Notes under the pieces: model-generated
Told to the model about the DNA's origin: nothing
Database searches by the model: none
Seen by the model: the letters and a program-made list of their open reading frames with translations, nothing else
Made by a program: the position numbers and the translations under genes
Part shown: piece by piece, positions 58,301 to 64,000 of the stretch
Layout: each line of letters starts with the position of its first letter
Numbering within the stretch: the stretch's first letter is position 1
Assembly (NCBI RefSeq): GCF_900626285.1
Contig: NZ_LR131148.1
Coordinates: 407,877-471,876 of the forward strand
DNA from: Intestinimonas massiliensis (ex Afouda et al. 2020)
GTDB lineage: Bacteria; Bacillota; Clostridia; Oscillospirales; Oscillospiraceae
Length of the DNA stretch: 64,000 nt
Reading direction: 5' to 3'

Positions 58301-58331
58301 CGCTGCTGGCCCTGAGTATTGATGCTGAAAA

Positions 58332-58616
58332 TCAGGATAAATTTCTCAACTCATTTAATCTGGACAAAAACTTTTTCCGATTGAATATAATGAACCTGTA
58401 GGAGCTGCCATTTTTCATCGCTAGTGTGACTGTCGGGAAACATAGTGCCCGTCCTGTTTTAATCTGCTCAATGCTGTTGTATGGCATTTCCAGATTGCGA
58501 TATTTTGTTTCCACTTGAAGTTTGTTTGTCCTATATAGTACTTTGCCGCTTTGAAGATAGATTGCACCGCCAAGGACACCCTCATGGAAGAAACTTGCCA
58601 TAAAAGCATCTTTCAT
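58332..58616 (-). CDS. PH/GRAM-like small protein, 94 aa
   Basis: ATG (MKDAFMASFF) nine bases after AAAGGAG. Predicted beta-strands GGAIYLQSGKVLYRTNKL, EMPYNSIEQIKTGRA and VTLAMKNGSSYRFIIFNRKK followed by a C-terminal helix give a GRAM/bacterial PH-like half barrel. Codon use and base composition are more AT-rich than the core genes, which fits acquisition. Function unknown; family assignment is by fold pattern only. Confidence 0.65.
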   Translation of the reverse strand: MKDAFMASFFHEGVLGGAIYLQSGKVLYRTNKLQVETKYRNLEMPYNSIEQIKTGRALCFPTVTLAMKNGSSYRFIIFNRKKFLSRLNELRNLS

Positions 58617-58965
58617 ATCTGATTCTCCTTTATTGCAGCAAGCGTGTCTGATATCATTTCTTGTCAGCACCATTATACTTCAAATGCTGTCATATATCAT
58701 CTGCTGCTTTTAAAGTTATCTTCCTGGTCATGCATTTCCATCTTTTTTCACGGCCCTCCTTTGTGCGGAGCAGCAAAAGGGGGGCGCTTGGCAGATAAAG
58801 TTTGTTCGTTCCGCACAGCAAAAAACGCTTACATCGGCCATGGCAGCATGGTATAATCATACCAATGAATGGTAGTCGCAGTGAAGGATAGTAGCGAGAC
58901 GAAAGTTTCGCTGCTATTTTTTTGTGCGCCGTTTTGGAACAGAAAAGAAAGGGAGACAAAAAGGT
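58617..58965. other. 350-base intergenic region with promoter and leader hairpin for DUF2798
   Basis: TTACAT at 58829-58834, 17 bases, TATAAT at 58852-58857. The -10 box lies inside the inverted repeat TGGTAT-AATC-ATACCA. Next is AGTAGCGA / TCGCTGCT (8 pairs, one G-U) followed by T7 at about 58888-58922, a terminator-like leader hairpin. The rest (58617-58820) holds nothing I can name. Confidence 0.55.
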
Positions 58966-59436
58966 ATGCCGAAAACGAAATTTCAGAATGTGATTTTTAC
59001 CATCATCATGGCAGTGATCATGGTCTACGGAATGATCGTCTATAATGTGGCGCTGAATACCGGCGGGGTCACCAACGCCACCTTTGGGATGGCGCTCCAT
59101 GAGATGCCGATCATGGTGCCTGTGGCCTTTGTCCTGGAGTTTTTTGTAGTGGAAAGACTGGCTACCAAATTGGCCTTTACGGTGGTGCGGCCCACTGACC
59201 GGCCTCAGATCATTACTTACGCCATCTCTACCATGATCGTGTGCATCATGTGTCCCACTATGAGCCTGATCGCCACGCTGTTGTTTAAGGAGCCCAGCTT
59301 TGGCACCTGGATCCAGACCTTTGGATGCAATATGCCTATGGCGCTGATTTGGCAGCTGCTTTTCTGCGGCCCGCTGGCCCGGCTGATTTTCCGGACCCTG
59401 TTTCGCAGGCAGCTGGCGGCGGAGCGCGCCGCCTGA
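58966..59436 (+). CDS. DUF2798-type membrane protein, 156 aa
   Basis: Four membrane helices: VIFTIIMAVIMVYGMIVYNVA, MVPVAFVLEFFVV, IITYAISTMIVCIMCPTMSL and MALIWQLLFCGPLARL. The start MPKTKFQNVIF is typical of DUF2798 proteins. Function unknown. ATG at 58966 has AAAGGGAG upstream; an in-frame ATG 14 codons earlier falls in the leader. Its promoter palindrome and leader hairpin hint at regulation. Closed by a terminator shared with the phosphatase. Confidence 0.82.
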   Translation: MPKTKFQNVIFTIIMAVIMVYGMIVYNVALNTGGVTNATFGMALHEMPIMVPVAFVLEFFVVERLATKLAFTVVRPTDRPQIITYAISTMIVCIMCPTMSLIATLLFKEPSFGTWIQTFGCNMPMALIWQLLFCGPLARLIFRTLFRRQLAAERAA

Positions 59437-59447
59437 GGCAGAGAAAA

Positions 59448-59491
59448 GAGAGGGGTGCGGACTGCAAAGCAGTCCGCACCCCTCTCTTCTT
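59448..59491. terminator. bidirectional terminator
   Basis: GAGAGGGGTGCGGACTGC / GCAGTCCGCACCCCTCTC around AAA, between convergent genes. Confidence 0.9.
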
Positions 59492-59936
59492 ATATCTGAG
59501 CGAGCAGAGCCTGGCATCCCTCTGAGACATCCCGCCAGGTGGCGTCAAAATCCCCTGTATACCACGGGTCGGCTACCTGACCGGGCCGGGTGGTATAGTC
59601 CATCAGCAGATGAAGCTTGTGCCCCCGGTCCTCGGGAAAGAGCCGGCGCATGTTGCGCAGGTTGGCCTGGTCCATGCCGATGATCAGGTCCCAACGGCCA
59701 TAATCATCTGAGGTCAGCTGACGGGCAGTCTTGCCGGCGCAACTGATGCCGTGCTCAGCCAGCTTTCGCCGGGCAGGGGGATAGACCGGGTTTCCGATCT
59801 CTTCGGTGCTGGTGGCGGCGGAGGCGATCTCGAATTCCGATTCCCGCCCTGCTTTCCTTACCAGATCCTTCATTACAAATTCCGCCATAGGGCTGCGGCA
59901 GATGTTGCCGTGGCAAACAAAAAGTATTTTGGTCAT
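59490..59936 (-). CDS. low-molecular-weight protein-tyrosine phosphatase, 148 aa
   Basis: The catalytic P-loop VCHGNICRSPMAEF (Cys8, Arg14) lies at the N-terminus, and the general-acid loop DPWYTGDF near residue 122. The length and order are those of class II cysteine phosphatases. AAGGA lies ten bases before the ATG. A candidate TTGACG/TATTAT promoter has a 15-base spacer. A decayed copy of its 5' end lies at 61289-61348, next to the CDF gene. Confidence 0.95.
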   Translation of the reverse strand: MTKILFVCHGNICRSPMAEFVMKDLVRKAGRESEFEIASAATSTEEIGNPVYPPARRKLAEHGISCAGKTARQLTSDDYGRWDLIIGMDQANLRNMRRLFPEDRGHKLHLLMDYTTRPGQVADPWYTGDFDATWRDVSEGCQALLAQI

Positions 59937-60502
59937 CTCTTATACATTCCTTCACAAGCCAGAAATAAATTGATAATACGTGCTTCTTGACATCGTCAAA
60001 CGCCTTGCTGTGCTGAAAAGAACCTTACTATAACACTTTGATTGTACCATATTCAGACAGTCTTTCCCACCGCAAATTTCAGATGGAAGCCATCTGCTCA
60101 ATGAATTATTCAGTCAGGCGGCAGCTTTACATACCGATCACTGTCAGCGGAGACCCCCGCCCCTTTTCCGTTCCAACGGTCCGGCTTCATCCAGTTTCTT
60201 CAGCGTTCTTTGAATGGTGGCGACACAGCATGGCGTTTTGATGCAACAAACTGAAGGAAAACGGTTGAACGAGATTGTCTGAGCAGCGGGAAACCGTTAG
60301 GGCGTTTTCATTGTCAGACGATAGATTTATTCGCACTCTTATGGTAAAATCACTATGGAATTGATGATGAGACGAAAAAGCAGACTGTTTCTTGGGAACG
60401 CAGGGCTCGCTTTCATCCTCTCCGGTGGACTTGCCGCCCGCAATGCATTTCTCCACCGCAAGTGTAAAAATGCATGATTTTACTTTTTAGGAGAAATTAA
60501 GA
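59937..60502. other. 566-base region with decayed coding remnants
   Basis: No intact gene. On the minus strand 60160-60235 reads CVATIQRTLKKLDEAG in a frame interrupted on both sides. This resembles the terminal winged helix of RecG-like/AlbA-domain proteins. The rest holds no recognisable signal apart from the upstream region of the phosphatase gene (59937-60050). Confidence 0.4.
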
Positions 60503-61027
60503 ATGACTATCACAGAAATAATGAATAACAAATCATTAAAACGTTTAGAAAAGAGAAATTCCATTGTTGAAGCAATTATCAATCGCGAAGTCAATTTTTC
60601 AATAATTTCAGAGGCTTGTGAATCTTTGCCTGAAAAAAATATTTCACTTTTGCTCGAAGCCGTTGAAGAAGTAAGTCGCTCCAAAGAGTTTACTTTAGAA
60701 CCAGAGTATCTGGATTTGGCAGAAAAATATATTTTATCTTCTGATAATTCCTGCAAACGGGAAGCTTCCAGAATTGTAGGGAATCTTGCAAATAAATTTC
60801 CAACTAAACTTGAGAATGCGATAACTGCTTTATTGCAAAACGCGGGAAATGATGGCACAGTAATTAGATGGGCAAGTGCTTATGCATTATCTCGTATTAT
60901 TATGATTCCTCATTACGCTAAGAGCCCCTTATTCAAACAGATTTCTGATTTATGCGCAAAAGAAAACGAAAGTGGCGTGAAAAATCAATATATTAAAGCA
61001 TTAAAAAAAGCGGAAAAATTCAGATGA
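60503..61027 (+). CDS. HEAT-repeat-like helical protein, 174 aa, AT-rich
   Basis: All-helical protein with repeated helix pairs: LPEKNISLLLEAVEEVSRSK, CKREASRIVGNLANKFPTKL and GTVIRWASAYALSRIIMIP, the last two matching HEAT-type repeats. No enzyme motif. Base composition and codon use (AAA, ATT, TTA frequent) differ sharply from the GC-rich core genes. TAGGAGAAAT precedes the ATG. Small HEAT proteins of this kind occur as accessory genes; function unknown. Confidence 0.75.
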   Translation: MTITEIMNNKSLKRLEKRNSIVEAIINREVNFSIISEACESLPEKNISLLLEAVEEVSRSKEFTLEPEYLDLAEKYILSSDNSCKREASRIVGNLANKFPTKLENAITALLQNAGNDGTVIRWASAYALSRIIMIPHYAKSPLFKQISDLCAKENESGVKNQYIKALKKAEKFR

Positions 61028-61057
61028 GTTTTTGTCAATCATGTTTTGAGTTAAAAT

Positions 61058-61074
61058 CCCCGGCTAAGCCGGGG
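61058..61074 (-). repeat. isolated IS200-type right-end hairpin
   Basis: CCCCGGC-TAA-GCCGGGG. On the minus strand it reads CCCCGGCTTAGCCGGGG then ATTTTAACT, the same layout as the right ends at 56874 and 57309. No transposase is near. It could also serve as terminator for the HEAT-like gene. Confidence 0.6.
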
Positions 61075-61288
61075 GTTATCTTTATGCTTAAGAAAACAAG
61101 CCAGATCGTACGAATCACTTTCCAAAAAGGTTCTCCCTTCGCTGCACATACGGCTCTGATTTTTTCAATTGAATGCCAGGTGGTTATGATATTATGGTGC
61201 AACTCAGATTGTCACATCAAGGCTCTTTCAGATATGGTGTAGTTGTGGTGTAGTAACCACCGGTTTGAGCCGCAAAACCATTGGTATA

Positions 61289-61348
61289 TCAAGCTTTTTT
61301 AGGACTTTTCGAGATACTGCCGTGGCATACAAACAGTATTTTTGTCAT
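61289..61348 (-). pseudogene. truncated 5' end of a second low-molecular-weight phosphatase gene
   Basis: Reads MTKILFVCHGSISKSP then stops, against MTKILFVCHGNICRSP in the intact gene at 59936. The upstream ribosome-site region (AAAGGAAT) is also alike. The catalytic Cys is kept but the loop is mutated and the rest is missing. It starts 15 bases after the CDF stop. Confidence 0.75.
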
Positions 61349-61363
61349 ATTACCTGTATTCCT

Positions 61364-62305
61364 TTACTGGTACTGGGTCGGTTCCTTTGCGGGATTTACA
61401 TGAATCATGATGTGTTTTACATCCGGAAATTCGTGCTCTACATTGGCGTGCACATGCTCGGCGATGGCGTGGGCCTCACGCAGCGGTTTGTCTCCGTCCA
61501 CCTGAATTTCCAGATCAATGTAGACCTTATTTCCGAACATTCTGGTATGGAGTACATCAACGCAGACCACGCCGTCCTGTGCGGATACAAACTCCCGCAG
61601 GTTCCGTTCATAATCCTCCCCGCAGGAGGTGTCCAGAAGCTTGGCTACCGCGTCTTTCAAAATGTCATAGGATACCTTCAAAATAAACAGGCAGATCACA
61701 ACGCTGGCCACGGAGTCCAGTACGGGAAAGCCCAACATGGCACCGGCGATTCCGATGAGGGAACCAATGGAGGAAAAGGCGTCCGACCGGTGGTGCCAGG
61801 CGTCCGCCATGAACGCGCTGGAATTGATCAGCTTGGCATAATAGCGGGTGTACCAGTACATGGCCTCTTTTCCCACGATGGAGATTACGGCCGCCACCAG
61901 AGCAATGGCGCTGGGAATGGCCAGAGTCTCATAACTGCGGGAGAAGATGTTTTCCAACCCTGCTTTGCCCACCCCCAGGCCCGTTACCATCAGCACGGCG
62001 CCCAGAAGCAGGGAAGCGATGCACTCCAGCCGCTCGTGGCCGTAGGGATGGTCGGAATCCGACGCCTTTTTGGAGACCTTTACGCCGATCCAGGCGATCA
62101 GTGTGGTGAGCACATCGGAAAAGGAGTGGATCGCATCTGAGATCATGGCGCTGGAATGGCCGGAGATCCCGGCGAACATTTTGAATCCGGACAGAACGGT
62201 ATTTCCGAAAATGCTGACAAACGACAACTTGCGGATGACCGCATTCTCATCTGGTTTTGCCCGCTGTGTGGTTGTGCGAAGCTGCGCTTCCTTTCTGGCT
62301 GCCAT
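61364..62305 (-). CDS. cation diffusion facilitator exporter, 313 aa
   Basis: Six-helix metal/proton antiporter. The metal site residues are in SDAIHSFSDVLTT (helix 2) and ADAWHHRSDAFSS (helix 5). HPYGHERLE is the usual loop after helix 2-3, and a C-terminal cytoplasmic ferredoxin-like domain spans about 215-300. ATG (MAARKEAQL) follows GGGAGGATTC. The gene lies behind a NiCo-type riboswitch, so export of Co2+, Ni2+ or Fe2+ is likely. Normal length. Confidence 0.95.
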   Translation of the reverse strand: MAARKEAQLRTTTQRAKPDENAVIRKLSFVSIFGNTVLSGFKMFAGISGHSSAMISDAIHSFSDVLTTLIAWIGVKVSKKASDSDHPYGHERLECIASLLLGAVLMVTGLGVGKAGLENIFSRSYETLAIPSAIALVAAVISIVGKEAMYWYTRYYAKLINSSAFMADAWHHRSDAFSSIGSLIGIAGAMLGFPVLDSVASVVICLFILKVSYDILKDAVAKLLDTSCGEDYERNLREFVSAQDGVVCVDVLHTRMFGNKVYIDLEIQVDGDKPLREAHAIAEHVHANVEHEFPDVKHIMIHVNPAKEPTQYQ

Positions 62306-62394
62306 AAAAGAATCCTCCCGTCGGCAACATATGAATTGCCATGTTGTTTCTCCTATGAGCACCTCATCGAGACAAGCCGTTCCCCAAAGAATAC

Positions 62395-62435
62395 AAAAAA
62401 GCATCTGCGGAACATACAACTGTCCCACAGATGCT
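62395..62435 (-). terminator. riboswitch-controlled terminator of the CDF gene
   Basis: Minus strand AGCATCTGTGG (62435-62425) pairs with CCGCAGATGCT (62410-62400), followed by T6. The 5' arm is also the 3' strand of aptamer stem P4, so ligand binding and termination exclude each other. Confidence 0.85.
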
Positions 62436-62500
62436 TTTCTAACATCTGCTGCCGCCCATCGCGGCCCGGCCCCATGCCCGACGGGCATCGCCTGCTCAGT
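62419..62500 (-). promoter_or_regulatory. NiCo (czcD) metal riboswitch aptamer
   Basis: Minus strand order: ACTGAGCAGGC; hairpin ATGCCCG-TC-GGGCAT; GGGCCGGGCC; GGGCGGCAGCAGATG; stem CAGATG/CATCTG; TGGGACAGT, which closes P1 with ACTG. This is the four-way junction layout of the czcD/NiCo class known to bind Co2+ and Ni2+ cooperatively (Fe2+ sensing has also been reported). It lies between promoter and a CDF exporter gene, its usual partner. Confidence 0.88.
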
Positions 62501-62558
62501 TTGTACTGTTGATCTCGCATCCTGTCAAAGGATGTAATGCAGTGCAAAGAGTTTATTT

Positions 62559-62587
62559 ACTCTACCATATATTATGGAATACGTCAA
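62559..62587 (-). promoter_or_regulatory. promoter of the riboswitch-CDF transcript
   Basis: Minus strand TTGACG (62587-62582), 17-base spacer, TAGAGT (62564-62559), about 60 bases before the aptamer. Confidence 0.55.
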
Positions 62588-62635
62588 GAAAAAGTTCCAA
62601 TGCAGGCCGCCGAGCAAGTTCTAATATGTATTTAG

Positions 62636-62703
62636 ACAAGCGGGAATCCGCCAGAGAAAGGGGAAGGATAGGCTCCCTGCCGCTGGTTGGGGTTCCCGCT
62701 TGT
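62636..62703 (+). repeat. inverted repeat at the start of the conjugative-type module
   Basis: ACAAGCGGGAA (62636-62646) and TTCCCGCTTGT (62693-62703), extended inward by about three pairs. It encloses a purine-rich loop of about 40 bases and lies 40 bases before the 95-aa gene. Could be a leader structure or part of an origin. Confidence 0.55.
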
Positions 62704-62743
62704 TATATAAACAGGGGTATAGCCCCAGAAAGAGAGGCTCTAT

Positions 62744-63031
62744 ATGGGCAAAGAATTCATCGTAGAAGGCGGATACGAATGTTACGTTTTTGTCGGTTGG
62801 GCATCCGGCCAGTTTGACACGGAGCAAGGGGAGAAACGGCCCTATTACAATATGTATGTCATTTCTCCGGTCAGTTCGTATCAGTCTGCGGATTACCAGG
62901 CGTCTGGCTACAAGGCAGAAAAGAAGAAGTGTTCTGGGCCCGATGTCTGGAAGGATCTTGAACCCGGCACTCGTGTAAAGCTGTTCTTTGATGATAAGCA
63001 GCGGGTCGTCATGGTGGCTCAGGATGGTTAA
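62744..63031 (+). CDS. small accessory protein of a conjugative/replicative element, 95 aa
   Basis: Beta-rich protein (GGYECYVFVGWASGQFDTEQ, PYYNMYVISPVSSYQ, GTRVKLFFDDKQRVVMVAQD). No named domain recognised. Short proteins of this shape lie just before the replication initiation factor in Tn916-like and related elements of Firmicutes, which is the position here (94 bases upstream). The ATG is behind AGAGAGG. Function unknown. Confidence 0.7.
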   Translation: MGKEFIVEGGYECYVFVGWASGQFDTEQGEKRPYYNMYVISPVSSYQSADYQASGYKAEKKKCSGPDVWKDLEPGTRVKLFFDDKQRVVMVAQDG

Positions 63032-63042
63032 ACGCGCTCGCA

Positions 63043-63092
63043 CTCCCGGAGGGTTGCTCCCTCCGGGAGGCCCCCCTCGCTAACAGGGGGGC
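63043..63092 (+). repeat. tandem perfect hairpins between the small gene and the Rep gene
   Basis: Hairpin 1: CTCCCGGAGGG-TTGCT-CCCTCCGGGAG (63043-63069). Hairpin 2 starts at the next base: GCCCCCCT-CGCTAAC-AGGGGGGC (63070-63092). Both are perfect. Neither has a T-run, so a nick/origin or recognition role is as likely as termination. Confidence 0.7.
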
Positions 63093-63125
63093 ACTATCTA
63101 CATAGGAGACAATGGGGGGCATACC

Positions 63126-64000
63126 ATGGACAGTAATATCAATGAAAATGTTGTGCTGTATGACTGGCTGTCATTCACCAGTAAGAAGCATACTCCGCAG
63201 CAGCTGATTGAGGCTCTTGGTATGTCGCATTGTCCCTGGACTGAAACAAAAGGCGCCCGTGGTTACATGGACCGGCTCTATTTTGGCTGTATCTCCATCC
63301 ATTATAATGGCCGTGAGGATATGGGTGTCTGGTGCGAAATGTCCGGTCAGGGCTGCCGGAATTTTGAGGATCTCACCACGTTGGCCAATAAGTGGGAAGA
63401 TCTTTTTGCGTTCATCCATGGCAATGATTTGCATATGACCCGGCTGGATGTAGCTTATGACGACCATACCGGGATATTGGATATAAACCGGGTGGCGCAG
63501 GATACTGAATCCCAGCACTACATCAGCCGTATGAATTGGTGGGAAGTGACACGTTCTTGCAAAGGCATCAGTGTCCAGATCGGCAGTCCCAGGAGCAAGG
63601 TCCTTGTCCGGATCTACGATAAGGCCGCCGAGCGTGGTTTCGGTGATGGTCGTCATTGGGTACGTGTGGAGCTGCAGCTCCGGGATGGCCGGGCGGAAGA
63701 ATTCAGCAAGATCCCCATGGATGTGGGCGAGGCCTTTGCCGGTGTGCTGCTCAATTACCTTCGCTATGTGGAGCCGGATGAAGATGACAGTAACAAGTCC
63801 CGTTGGCAGACAACGGATTATTGGTATGATCTTATCGGTGATGTGTCCCGTATCAAGATCTTTACAGTGCCCGGCGGGGCCTATAACCTGGAGAAGTGCA
63901 AGCACTATGTGTTTGAGATGGCGGGTAACGCCATTGATGCCATGCTCCAGGTCTGTGATACATTTGATGATTTTGTGAGTATGGTCAATATGCGCCGCTG
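63126..64000 (+). CDS. replication initiation factor, Rep_trans family (cut by window edge)
   Basis: Rolling-circle initiator/relaxase-like protein as in Tn916-type elements. The N-terminal NENVVLYDWLSFTSKKHTPQ and LHMTRLDVAYDDHTGILDIN match the PF02486 pattern. Further stretches are VRIYDKAAERGFGDGRHWVR and VELQLRDGRAEEF. The active-site Tyr is expected in the part around residue 195-235 or beyond. 291 codons are visible and the end lies outside. ATG behind GGGGGGC. It indicates that an integrative conjugative or mobilisable element begins near 62.6 kb. Confidence 0.88.
   Translation, partial: MDSNINENVVLYDWLSFTSKKHTPQQLIEALGMSHCPWTETKGARGYMDRLYFGCISIHYNGREDMGVWCEMSGQGCRNFEDLTTLANKWEDLFAFIHGNDLHMTRLDVAYDDHTGILDINRVAQDTESQHYISRMNWWEVTRSCKGISVQIGSPRSKVLVRIYDKAAERGFGDGRHWVRVELQLRDGRAEEFSKIPMDVGEAFAGVLLNYLRYVEPDEDDSNKSRWQTTDYWYDLIGDVSRIKIFTVPGGAYNLEKCKHYVFEMAGNAIDAMLQVCDTFDDFVSMVNMRR

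Noticed and set aside
58332..58673. Toxin-antitoxin pair beside the tRNA
   Set aside because: Only one gene is present and its beta-rich GRAM-like pattern does not match toxin families.
56090..64000. Phage-defence island or CRISPR array in the accessory part
   Set aside because: No regular repeats with spacers, no nuclease, helicase, TIR or reverse-transcriptase motif was found; genes are transposon, metal efflux and conjugation related.

Overview
The window is a GC-rich chromosomal segment from an endospore-forming, Gram-positive anaerobe of the class Clostridia. The best fit is a gut Oscillospiraceae lineage (Flavonifractor/Lawsonibacter/Intestinimonas-like). This is inferred from sporulation genes (spoIIGA, sigE, sigG, spoVAD, spoVAE, ylmC-like), a 2[4Fe-4S] ferredoxin, YgiQ, DUF951, lipoprotein-type transport genes, and consensus sigma-A promoters in a GC-rich background. 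Species was not determined.

Layout. 1-8.2 kb: N-terminal part of clpC (minus, cut by the window edge), ferredoxin, brnQ, spoVAD-spoVAE (minus), a zinc-ribbon protein with an acyl-ACP thioesterase, guaB, and an S1-domain protein. 8.3-13.6 kb: DUF951-hisC, spoIIGA-sigE, and a secreted CAP/leucine-rich-repeat protein. 14-21.6 kb: pyrimidine operon pyrC-pyrF-pyrK-pyrD plus a DUF6054-like gene, then a phosphatase-acetyltransferase fusion and a YgiQ radical SAM enzyme. 21.6-28 kb (minus): a three-gene ABC exporter (ATPase, FtsX-type permease, HlyD-type adaptor) and pyrG with a leader hairpin. 28-37.4 kb: small proteins, a MocR regulator, sigG, a LOR/SDH-type ornithine cyclodeaminase relative, ppx-ppk, a MATE exporter and an ArsR-like regulator. 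37.5-43.3 kb (minus): ylmC-like gene, then glmS followed closely by a peptide-type ABC importer that lacks ATPase genes. 43.4-48.3 kb: an AEC transporter, an ECF sigma/DUF4179 anti-sigma/lipoprotein set, and an ArsR-permease-thioredoxin operon with two matching operators. 48.4-56.1 kb: a GT8 glycosyltransferase, an acetyltransferase pseudogene, MarR-MFS, and MarR plus a heterodimeric ABC exporter.

56.1-64 kb is the accessory part. It holds an intact IS200-type element, a deleted IS200 derivative joined head to tail with it, nrdR, tRNA-Thr(CGT), a PH/GRAM-like protein, DUF2798, a low-molecular-weight phosphatase and its decayed duplicate, an AT-rich HEAT-like gene, an isolated IS200 end, and a cation diffusion facilitator gene. 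That last gene lies behind what reads as a complete NiCo (czcD) riboswitch with a terminator switch. The window then enters a conjugative/replicative element (small protein, tandem hairpins, Rep_trans replication initiation factor, cut by the edge).

Functional links: pyrCFKD makes UMP and pyrG makes CTP; both leaders carry hairpins consistent with attenuation. spoIIGA/sigE and sigG drive mother-cell and forespore transcription, and spoVAD/E act in forespore DPA uptake. Several exporters each sit beside their own regulator (two MarR, one or two ArsR, one riboswitch), which gives the second half of the window a metal/drug-efflux character. No CRISPR array and no recognisable phage-defence system were seen.
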